NCBI GenBank assembly: GCA_951230915.1
Contig: OX579640.1
Location: forward strand, 9,072,981 to 9,136,980
DNA: 64,000 bases
Direction of reading: 5' to 3'
From: Antitrichia curtipendula
Lineage: Eukaryota; Streptophyta; Bryopsida; Hypnales; Leucodontaceae
The translations under genes were made by a program, and so were the position numbers. The notes under the pieces are model-generated. The model ran no database searches and was not told where the DNA came from. It worked only from the letters and a program-made list of their open reading frames with translations. This document shows positions 45,868 through 56,169 of the stretch, in pieces. Position 1 is the first letter of the stretch; every line of letters starts with the position of its first letter.

Positions 45868-48115
45868 TACTTTGAAGTGTGGGAAAAAAACCCATCTTTT
45901 GGAGATTTATTGAAGAAGATATAGTCAAATAACCAATTTCAATCCCACCAAATCTAAGGTCAAATTTTAGAATACAAAAGAGTTAGCCATCTGTTATGGT
46001 CAAAGCCAGTTCAAATGGCAATTTTAAGTGGGGTCCATGGTCAATGTCAATAGACACTTTTCATAACATCCGGAGTTTGATAGGATGTCAACTCTTGACA
46101 AGCCAAACCATTGCTACCACTATGTTCCTCATCTGCCCGTATATATCCATTGATTGTGACTTGGCCAGAGTCTAGGGTCTAGAAAATAGAGGTTCACTAT
46201 TTCAAATTTGACCAAGGAATTCAAGAATTTAGACAATGACTTCAATCCTTAGGATTTGTGTGTATTTGGGAATTAATTCCTAAGATGTAAACCTCGCTAC
46301 ATTATGTAAAATGACCATTTGGATTTCCAAATGTAGAAGTTAGAGTACAAGATGCATGTCTTAAGAGCATTAGATGAAATTCAGTTAGTTTATAGGGCTA
46401 TGAATTTCACCAAATTTCGAAACTAGGGGAACTTGGCTACAATAGCAGTCTGATGTGGCCAAGAGATTGTCACATTAGATAATAATAATTATTATTATTG
46501 TTGTTATTTTAATTATAAATTAATTATTTTTTAAATTATTATTTAATTAGTTTATTATTATTATCTATTTTGGCTAGTACTGGTTGGTTTACATAATGGA
46601 AAACAAGCCTAAAATGGCCCTTCAATGCCCCCCCAAAACATCTAATGGTTTGCTAAAAAGTAATTGACATTTTTGACAAACTCGTTGCATTCATGATTTT
46701 TTCAGGAAGTGTTGTAGGCACCAAATGAATTCAAATTTTGGCACATACATATCTAACTTGACACTCTACAACATTTTCAAACTTTATAAACATTCGTGAA
46801 GCTAAAAAGATCCATTTGGAATTTATTTTTTTAAATTGCACTTCATCCAAAGTCCAAAAAATATATTTCTATGTACTTTGACCACTATAATTTCCTCCAT
46901 TTTGCAACATTAGGGTATAGGGGTTAATATAGAAATTTATTTGCCATGATTTGGATGTAGTATTTCAAAGTTTTTTTAGTTTTTTGCAATCTTCAATTTT
47001 ATCCTCCCTAAGGCCATAGGTGTACATAATTGAGATGGATTTCAAAGTGTTTGGTTTTGAAAGGTATATAGAGATTTCTGAAGTTTCATTGTCGGCAATC
47101 TGATTTTTGTATAGTATAACAATGAAACCTTGCTTTACAAACCCGCTAACTCCTTTGTATAAAGGTCTTATCTACAATGCCTCTTTACTTGCTTTTACTT
47201 AAGTATTAATTAGATTTAGAATTGTTGCTTATACTATAAATAAACTCGACTCCTTTCACAAATTGAAGTATAAAACAAAATGAGATTAGTTTTTAGAGAT
47301 TCGACTCTTAACTCTTCTTTTTACTTTCTATTTGTTCAAAATTTCATACCCTAATACTGCAAAAGAAGGAAATTACAGTGGTCAAAGTACACATAAATAT
47401 ATTTTTTAAGAATTTGAATGACATGCAAATTTATTTATTTTTAGATTCCAAATGGATCTTCTTAGCTTAACAAATGTTTATGAAGTTTGAAAATGTTGTA
47501 GAGTGTGAAGTTAGATATTTATGTGCCAAAATTTGAATTCATTTGATGCCTATAACACTTTCCCAAAAAATCATGAATGCAACGAGTTTGCCAAAAACGC
47601 AAATTACTCTTAACAAACTTTTAAGACATGCATCTTGTACTCTAACTTCTACATTTGGAAATCCAAATGGTCATTTTACATAATGTAGCGAGGTTTACAT
47701 CTTAGGAATTAATTCCCAAATACACACAAATCCTAAGGATTGAAGTCATTGTCTAAATTCTTGAATTCTTTGGTCAAATTTGAAATAGTGAACCTCTATT
47801 TTCTAGACCCTAGACTCTGGCCAAGTCACAATCAATGGATACATACGGGCAGATGAGGAACATAGTGGTAGCAATGGTTTGGCTTGTCAAGAGTTGACAT
47901 CCTATCAAACCTCGGATGTTATGAAAAGTGTCTATTGACATTGACCATGGACCCCACTTAAAATTGCCATTTGAACTGGCTTTGACCATAACAGATGGCT
48001 AACTCTTTTGTATTCTAAAATTTGACCTTAGATTTGGTGGGATTGAAATTGGTTATTTGAATGTATCTTCTTCAATAAATCTCCAAAAGATGTTTTTTTC
48101 CCACACTTCAAAGTA
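45868..48115. repeat. Long inverted repeat (2.2 kb) with near-identical outer arms
   Basis: The outer arms 45868-46364 and 47621-48115 are inverted copies of one another, with roughly ten differences over ~500 positions by eye. The inner arms 46647-46920 and 47345-47620 are also inverted copies but clearly more diverged. The loop is 46921-47344. The left arm carries an extra segment at 46365-46646 that is absent from the right. No terminal target duplication is evident and there is no open frame. Read through, the RNA would fold into a hairpin of about 770 bp. Candidate explanations are a foldback transposon, an inverted duplication, or a hairpin siRNA locus. Confidence 0.9.
46365..46646. mobile_element. 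Extra segment in the left arm of the long inverted repeat
   Basis: The left arm breaks after GTCTTAA (46364) and resumes at GGTTTGCTAAAAAGTAATT (46647). In the right arm these two parts are continuous. The inserted ~282 bp has a short inverted pair near its ends (CATTAGATG and CATCTAATG) and a run of TTA/TTATTA repeats inside. No target duplication is certain, so it may be an insertion here or a deletion in the right arm. Confidence 0.55.
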
Positions 48116-49009
48116 TTTGATTTCTTTATGCACATTTTTAATGAAAACAATTCAAGGCTACCCTTCCTTGACCTAAATTAAAATCATGCCACACTCAATC
48201 TCCCCCTTCAAATTCTTTCTAAAAAAATATCATTGTTTTTCTAAAAATGAGTTGATTGAAATACATGTGAAATAACCTTAATTTGTTGTTCTTCTGTAGA
48301 AGAATAATTGTGAATTCAGTAGTTGTATCTATGTATCCATATTTAGTAACTACACCATCTATAATGTGTTTTCTACCTAATCCCTTGAGAGTTCAAGGAA
48401 AAGCAAATGTAGATTCTAAATGGTTTGACAAAATAAATTATGAGATGAGTAGAATCTAGACATCATATCTTCATTTTTGCAAATTTTCCTTTCCATTCCT
48501 ACATAAACTCATTTACAACCTTGCACAATAACCATGAACGCATGAAGTACGAAAAGATCACATTAGTTGCATTGTTGAAAAATAAACAAAAATAGTTTTT
48601 TCAACATACTTGGATGTACTTCATCCATTCTTTGTAGCATTCACAGTAAGCTCTTGAAAACATTGATAATCAAGATTGTGGATGTAGGCCGTTCCCTAAT
48701 CTGTTTCCGATGCAATGAAGGATGGTTGGGTTGTTGTCAAAATCCTAATTATCCAAAAATAAAAAGTAAAAAGTAAAATTTTGCTTTTGAAATTAAAAAA
48801 AGATTTAAAATGAAAAAAATGAAAAAATGATGTGGTTGAAGTTAGGCCATGTAGCATGTTCCGTGCAGTCGGAAACTTGTAGCCCTATATGTGGGCCCAA
48901 TCCCTTCTAATGGTACATGTAATTAGAGATTTGCATACTTTAGTCTAAATTTTCAATAGAAGGTCCAGACGAGGAATATCTTTCATATGTACTAGGTTTT
49001 ATGACATTT
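48116..49009. other. AT-rich intergenic DNA, nothing recognised
   Basis: No frame or repeat terminus supported. Confidence 0.5.
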
Positions 49010-49766
49010 GAAAATGTGAGTAAAATTTTTTGGCCTAGTATGTTATTTTTTCCTCAAACAGGCAGTCTAGGCAGATAAGAAAAAATTACTTTTTATAGAA
49101 ATTAAAATTTGAAATTGATTTTCTAGATTTATATATGCATGTAAAGCTTTTAATAATCATATTTTGATCAATGAATAAAATGTTATGAGGAGTTTTAGTT
49201 TGCGGGCAATTATAGATTCTCTACTCTAAAATAAACTTTGAAGCCCTTTATCTTACTCAATTTTCAATACTTATTGAAAAAAATAAAATTTTAGAATGTA
49301 GATTGTTTATTACAACATTGCAACCATTGGGATTGGCATTTTTCAATTCTATAAGAATATTCTTAACAATTTTGTATTTTGAATAATTAACTACTTCTTT
49401 CTACTTACTATTTTTTCCTATATGTTGTACAATTCCAAATGATGTGAAAATTTTCAAGAATGTAGCCAACTTGTCCAAGGAAAATAATCCAAAGAAAACC
49501 CACAATTTTGGACATTTTTTCATAGAAAAGTGAGCTTGTGAAGTGCAGCTGCCTTGTTTTCAATGAATTTGAATGCTTATATCTTGCAATCCATGCGGTG
49601 AAATTTTATGAAATTTTTTCCACATGTTTTCAAGTCAGCATACTACAAGATCCTTTGATTACATGTATCAAAAAAAGTTTTTCTGTCAAAATTTTGGTAC
49701 TTGTAATAAAAATGACAATTTTGGAGCGTTTTGGGTAAAACATCATCACAGTTATTTCGGGATTAA
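49010..49766 (+). mobile_element. Worn TTAA element (family C)
   Basis: Follows 20390-21096 in order: CAGGCAGTCTAGGCAG near the left, then GTAAAGCTT, then block A (49569-49663), then AATGACAATTTTGGAGCG, and a worn right end TTTCGGGA followed by TTAA (49763-49766). The left terminus is not recognisable. A 66-codon frame (49538-49738) is a repeat shadow also present in the 20.8-kb copy. Confidence 0.62.
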
Positions 49767-49808
49767 GTAGATTGGTCTTCCAATTAAGTTAAACCAGCCT
49801 ATGGCATG

Positions 49809-50300
49809 CAAAATATCCATCAAAGACACCTAGGAAATGATCCATTAAAGCCTTGCATCAACTCATGACAAAAGAAATTCAATAAATGAGGTTTGGACTA
49901 CATTAGGTTGAGTGAGTAACCACGATCAATATCTTGAATGATGGTGATGGAGTGGATAATGACTACAATACAAACGTCCACTTTTTGAATGTAAATTCAT
50001 TACAAGAAGTGACTTTTTAAAGCCTTTATGTTGTGGTTGTTTTTATGAAATATTGTGAATGCTTTAGGTGAGTAAGATGACCATTACAGATACACTTTTT
50101 GTTGGTTTGGGGGGTAGTCTAGTGACTTTGGGGGGCCAATTGAGCAGCACACTTCAAAGATTTCATAACAAATTCATACTTTGCCAAAACAATAAAATTT
50201 AGTTACTCTCCCCCATTTCTCGCATTAATCTTTAAGTGTTTAAAATTTTAAAAAATTCAACAATGACAACAGGGCAAATCAGACATTCTGCCTGTCATAA
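49809..50300. repeat. Uninterrupted paralogue of the 28.9/30.3-kb repeat (empty site)
   Basis: Matches 28859-29078 joined to 30047-30320. At the junction it reads AAAGCC-TTTA-TGTTGTGG (TTTA at 50025-50028), where the other copy has GGCC-TTAA-[968 bp]-TTAA-TGTAGTG. This is the unoccupied state of the target. The rest of 50300-50640 is AT-rich with no gene. Confidence 0.78.
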
Positions 50301-50640
50301 ATTAGACTGGTTTTAATTACCTTAGCTGGTAGGTGACAGGGGTTGGGGTATTGTATGATATCCTCGTTACCAACTCCAAATTTTTTTAAATTGGCCAGTA
50401 TTCATTACTTTAAACTACCGAGGACTAAAAGGTATTAATTTCGTGTCCTTGATGCGAATAATTACAGGAAGTAGAAGTGTACTGTATCCTTTCTGTCTGG
50501 ATTCCTATCAAAAGTGGAACGACCACGAAGGAAAAGTATTAAATTAGATTACTGGTACAAAGAAGCAAAAATCTCCCTGTCAATTTAAGACAGTCAGTAC
50601 TTTCAAATATCATTGGTTTCAATGAGTTTCAGTGAATACC

Positions 50641-51046
50641 TTAACCCCTTTAGGATGTTAGCAAGTGTACGCTTTTGTATACTACGTCGTAAAATACAGT
50701 CTGACTCACATTAAAGTCTGAAATCTGAAAATGTGATAGTGCACAACTTTCCATCAGTAGATTAATAATTTTATCCAAAATTTAGCACTTTTGTCTCACA
50801 TCCCAAGACTTGAATTGAATTTCAGTAATTAATGCGAAGAATCACATGTTGAAAAAAAGGAGAGAAGCAATGAGCCATCCACTTACATTTGCCCACCTCA
50901 AACCATACAACAAAACACATTAAAGCTCACTACACATTTAATGGAAAGCGAAAACATTGGAAAGAGGACCCAATTAAGGCAAGGCATACTGTATTGTATA
51001 AAAATTCGTAGGCCAGTTTGGGCTGCTAACATCCTAAAGGGGTTAA
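50641..51046. mobile_element. Compact TTAA-bounded element, 406 bp, 19-bp perfect termini (family E)
   Basis: The left end is TTAA (50641-50644) then CCCCTTTAGGATGTTAGCA; the right end is its exact inverse followed by TTAA (51043-51046). The best-preserved termini among the TTAA elements here suggest a younger insertion. The interior is less AT-rich and lacks clear block A. A 62-codon minus-strand frame inside is not supported. Confidence 0.87.
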
Positions 51047-51216
51047 TTGGGTGTCCCTTTTTGAAGGGATTATGTTGAGAGATCACTACCTACTCACTTA
51101 ATAAGAATAAGGAGTGAGTGAATTATTAATTCCATAACTTATTTATTTATTTATTTCTATTTTGGCACAAATGAAACAAAATTCCTTTGCAAAGAATCAA
51201 AATACAAACTAGTCAG

Positions 51217-52190
51217 TCACAAATGGCCTAGCATGGTGGAAAATAATAAGACAAAAAGAACTAGGATAGATGAGCCCACGACTAATGGAGTGTGATGGCC
51301 AAGACCGTGAGGCCCTTCATGGCTTGCCACAAAGACTAGGCAACCACCCACGTGTATCCTCCATATGTAAGTATATTTTTTAAATATGTAGACTACAATC
51401 AATATAGGATTAACAAACCAACCAATCACAAGTGACCTCACATGGAAGAAAATAATAAGACAAAACCAACCAACCAATCACAAGTGACCTGACAGGGAAG
51501 AAAATAATAAGACAAAAAGAACCAAGATAGATGAGCCGATGACTAATCGAGTGTGACGACCAAGACTGTGAGGTCCTTCATGGCCAGCCACTAGTGGCGT
51601 GGCAGTGAGGAAAGCATTAAAACAAAAAAGGACAAGTCGATGACTAATCTAATGTGATGGGCTAAGATTGTGAGGCCCTTCGTGGCCAGCGACTAGTGGC
51701 GTGGCAATGAGGAAAGCAATAAAACAAAAAAGGACAAGTCGATGACTAATCTAGTGTGACGGGCCAAGACTGTGAGGCCCTTCGTGGCCAGCCACTAGTG
51801 GCGTGGCAGTGAGGAAAGCAATAAAACAAAAAGGACAAGTCGATGACTAATCGAGCGTGACGGGCCAAGACCGTGAGGCCCTTTGTGGCTAGCCACCAGT
51901 GGCGTGGCAATGAGGAAAACAATAAGACAAAAAAGACAAGGCTATGATTAATCGAGTGTGGCGGACAAGACTGCGAGGCCTTTCATGGCTAGCCACACGT
52001 GATCTAGTAAGGTAGAAAACAATTAGACAAAAAGAGCCAGGATAGACAAGTTACAAGTAGCTTAGCAGAGTAAAAAACAATAAAATAAAAAAGCTAGGAC
52101 AGATAAGCTAATGACTAATTGAGTGTGACGGCCAAGACCATGAGGCCCTTTATGGCTTGCTACAACAACTAGGCAACCACCTACACTTGT
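51217..52190. repeat. Minisatellite array, unit about 101 bp
   Basis: The motif GAGGCCCTTCGTGGCCAGCC recurs with variation at about 51309, 51570, 51672, 51774, 51875, 51975 and 52142, giving a period of 100-102 bp in the core. Each unit also has GACTAATCGAGTGTGACGG before it and AGGAAAGCAATAAAACAAAA after it. Outer units are diverged, and units near 51420-51490 contain a variant ACCAATCACAAGTGACC. An 86-codon minus-strand frame is a by-product. Confidence 0.9.
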
Positions 52191-52920
52191 TGGAGCAAAA
52201 TTCACGGCAAATTTTTATTTTCAAGAATGATTAATTAATTGATAAGATATGTCTATGTTCCTTTTCAAGGATGATACTTTCAAGTATCTTAGGTTCCTAT
52301 TTCAACATTTCATCATCCTAATTATCTTGTAGTTTTGTTGTTTTTAATATGAGAAGAAATAAAACAAAAAAAATTGGTCTCCTTTAGAGACACTCTTTGA
52401 ACACCTCTCATATTAATTTCAAACTAAAGGTTCTAAGGTAACAACACCTAATATTTTTTAAATAAGGGTTGAATATAGCTGATATTATTAAATTATAAAA
52501 GCTTTTGTTAGATCTACTTGGTAGTCACTTCAAAATGGGGATTCAAGAGTTTTGCATAATATATTTTTTGGACTCCATATAAACAAACTATGAACTTTCA
52601 AAGTGTTGGAGATAGATGTATCCAAAGTGGACCCTATGCTCTCATCTATGGATGCTGTAAATTTTGTAATTTAAAGTCTTCCAAGAATTTTTTTTCCAAG
52701 TACCAAGTGTAGCTTTGTTGGGTTGAAAGACATAATGTGAATGACGAACACATTCAACCCTAAACCTCAACTCTCTTTTTCTTTTCTTTTCTTTTCTTGT
52801 GTAGGAAGAAGCTGTTGGAGAGGCAAGTTTCTTGAATTTTTTTTGGATTAACTTAAACCCTCAACTGGACACGCTAACCTATCACAGACTGTATTTTCTA
52901 TGCTCCTTTGGGTTTTCGAT
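52191..52920. other. AT-rich intergenic DNA with a CTTTT microsatellite
   Basis: The CTTTT run lies at about 52766-52797. No gene seen. Confidence 0.5.
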
Positions 52921-52960
52921 TTAACCCCTAAATGCCCGAGGCACCAAAATCTTGGGGTTG
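52921..52960 (+). mobile_element. Solo left end of a family-B TTAA element
   Basis: TTAA-CCCCTAAATGCCCGAGG at 52921 is identical over the terminus to the complete element at 14008. No matching right end follows; similarity stops within about 40 bases, where the sequence becomes GC-richer toward the ARF gene. Confidence 0.6.
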
Positions 52961-55900
52961 GAAAAGTTTGAGAGCGTGCTGAAGGCAGACGTTTTGATAT
53001 TTTTTCAATTTTTTTTGTTTGAGAACCTTAAAAGTCCATGGAACTTACTACGGAATACTTCTGTTGTTTACTGTAGATATTACACAAATCACAAGATGAT
53101 GAAGAGGAAAGTCAAGCGCTACAGTGTGAAGCTGCAGAATGGCCACACAGAAGATCGTAAGCGCTTCCTCAAAGACGGACTGAGTTCTCGGTGCTGCATG
53201 ATCATCAGGTAGAACATGCCGACAGTTTTACCAATTACCAAGGTTTCATTGCCTGGACACAACGAAGTCACAGGTGGGTCAAAACTCATTTGCAATCCAT
53301 TCGCCTGACGAATTGCGGTACTGTAGTTGGCTTCTTTTCTTTAGCCGTTGTGCACATTGTGGGTGCGTGTTTTCATTTTGATTCTTATACAGATGAGCGC
53401 ACCAAGTTAGAGCTTTGATGATCCAATCGCAATGCTCGGCACAGGATGATAGTTGACAATCGGAAAATTCATCGCCATCTCCACGAATTTGTCCCATCCT
53501 TTCTCAGGGCGTTCCACTTTATTTGGTTTACTGCAGCAGCCAGTCCCACACTCTCACTCCATTTTTTTCTGTATTTAGTTCAAATCTATTTTCAGTGTTT
53601 TGACTAATTTCCACAAGGATGTTCGTTCGGAGTGCCACTAATTTCGCGCCCACCCTGATGGGATAACCCCGCGCAGCCAATCCCCGGTTGCTGGAAGGGT
53701 CGCTAAGTAAATTTAGAAGTCACATGAAATACGGTAGAAGGAATTCAGTCTTTTGGGACTTTGGAAGCAGAATGAAGCACATGATGCCATTCAAGGCGCA
53801 GCCAGAGCTGACGTGTAAATGAAAAGGTAGGTAGGTCGGAAGGGCCGGGTGCAGGATTGCGGGTAAAGTGGGACGAACCTGGTTGCGTGATGAGGAGCTG
53901 TCCGGCTTGGCAGGCACCACCTGCCTGCCCTTCCACCGCGGGCAGCGAGCAGCGACTCCCAGCGAGCAGCGGGGAGTCGGGCAGGACGCTAGAAGACGCC
54001 TCCCCTTCCACTAGACGACGCCGCGCAGGCCACTAGAAGACACGAGGCTCTGGCATATCCTGGCCCTCTTCTCGCAGCGGACCACTTTTTGGAAGCGCCC
54101 GGTAGGCCAGGTCCCGAAGAATAATGGGCTCTTAATGATCCCCAATGAAAAAGGGCGAAGGATACCAGGAATGCAAGGGTGGGGCCTCATCATGACGAGT
54201 AATCTCACTTCCTAATTAAGTTGGCAAAGCCGGCTGCTTGAATGGAGGCTCTGCCATCCCCCTTTTTTTGAGGGACACTCGCACTCACTCATCAAACGGA
54301 ACCAATTGAATCGTCTGTCATCGCAAGTGTCGTCCAGTGGGACCGTCAGAGGCGGATTGTAGTTTTCTTCTGCTCGATGAATCTCGACCTTCGTCCACAA
54401 AACGTAGTTACAAGTCATCCACCCTTGCTCATACGCTCTGCACCTTGCTTGGCATTGTACGGATTTCCAGCGCTCCCCCTAGGCAAGCGAAGCTTAGATT
54501 GCGGGGCGCAGCACAGAACTGGGAACAGTTGGAAGGCTGATGCTTGCCCTGCATGGTGCCATGGTCTGGACATCTGGAAGCCGGCGCCCCAGCTGCACCA
54601 CAAAAGCGTAACACACCACCCCGCACGGAAACCGGCAAGAAGAATACCTGCAAGAGAAGGAAGAATTGTACGGTCCGGGTTGGGGCTACTCGACCAGTAG
54701 GCTTGGTCTACAGTAACCTGTGGGAGGAACACCATTGCTGTTGTTGTCGAGCCTTTCAGACGCAAACTTGCAAACTACTGTAATTAACTTGACTCTGTCT
54801 ATCACGTTGGTCAACTAAGTTACAAGAGCCCGACAAGTTCCTTGCGGGCTTGGAGAAAAGGGAGGGAGGGAGAGAGAGAGGGGTTCCGTAACTGGCTGTG
54901 AATTTGAACTTACGGGACCAGGGACTAGTAGCGTGGTGGCTGTGACGTACTGGACCGAGTTTCTGAGGGTCCGTAACGAGCGACACGAAGAGGTGCCAAT
55001 GCTGCAGCGTCATATCCTGAGTTTGGGTTTAGAATGCGTTTTCTGGGGGAGTCTGAGCAAGAGTGCAAGTGTTGTAAGCCTTGATTTAGTTTGTGAGGAT
55101 TTCGACCTCTGGTACCGCACTGCTGTTGGAGTTCTCGAGTTGTGAGATTGCGCTCCTGCTGCAGGCAGACGCTAAGCCAGGTGCGTTCCAGTGTTTATGA
55201 AACCTTATGTAGGGTGCCAGAAGTCCCGACGTTAGGGTTGAACTGTTTCAAGAGAGCGCGCTTTGGCTGGAACTTGACGGGTTTAGGAAAATTTGCTGGA
55301 TGCGCGCCTGGTATTAGATGTTTTTTTTGTAATGGGTACGTGCGATGAGATTTAAGAGTCAGCTGCTTACTTCAGTAACCCGATGAGCAGAATTTTCCCA
55401 TTAGACGTACTTAGATACGATGGAAGTACAGCGAGCAGACCTCATGAAGAGCAACTCATCGGTCGTGAGCTTGAGAGTTAATTGCTCGATGAGTGCATTT
55501 TTGGTCTCTATTTTCGCTGCACCTGCTCGAATTTCATTTTCTCCTGACTGGTGGGAGGACCTTTAATTCGAATTTAAGACTGTGGAGACTGGTGATGGTT
55601 GCCTCTTAAATGGCAACCCTAGGCATAGAGATAGCGATTGATTCTCTGGATTCGGTGAACTAGTCGTTTGTAATTGTAAACCATAAGTTGCACCGGTATA
55701 CATTCAGCAGTGAGCAATGGTTGCAGTCGTTTTGTAGCTTCTCGGATTAGTGGTTCGAAAATCGTATGGAAAGCTTTGCTGCGGTAAATAAATCGAGGCT
55801 ATGTATCACGGGTTTTGCATGTTCTTCAACCAGTCATCGTCTATATTCAAAATGAAGAACTACAAATTTAAGTAGTAAAGTTGGCTAGTGCTATGATGCT

Positions 55901-56169
55901 TCTTTAGGCTCAGAGGAGTGAAGCATTGGCATCCAGAAACGTGAACATCATGTGCAAGATGCATGAGATGCACATATCAGGCTAAGCATTCCCAGCCGTT
56001 GCGAGTGCAATGCGAGTGTTTTGAGCTTGTGATAGGTTTGTACTGCAGACTGTTTGAGAATCGCCTACGAGGGTGTGGTTTGTATGGACTGAGCATTGGC
56101 GGCGGATGTGCTAAGGGCGGGAGGGAGGAGAGCACGTGGTTTGAAAAGTGGTCAGAACGGCAAGCGAAG
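52961..56169 (+). promoter_or_regulatory. GC-richer upstream region / likely promoter and 5' leader of the ARF gene
   Basis: Composition rises sharply from about 53000. Many overlapping frames up to 131 codons occur on both strands, as expected at this composition, and none is recognised. 53072-53211 looks exon-like (preceded by CTGTAG, followed by GTAGAAC; lysine/arginine-rich) but matches nothing I know. One CCGACA (54830-54835), the core bound by ARF B3 domains, is present; a single hexamer may be chance. I cannot place the transcription start. An in-frame ATG at 55963 precedes the chosen start. Confidence 0.4.

Noticed and set aside
54797..54835. Paired auxin response elements upstream of the ARF
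   Set aside because: One TGTCTA and one CCGACA about 30 bases apart do not match the 7-8 base spacing known for ARF dimers; single hexamers are expected by chance.
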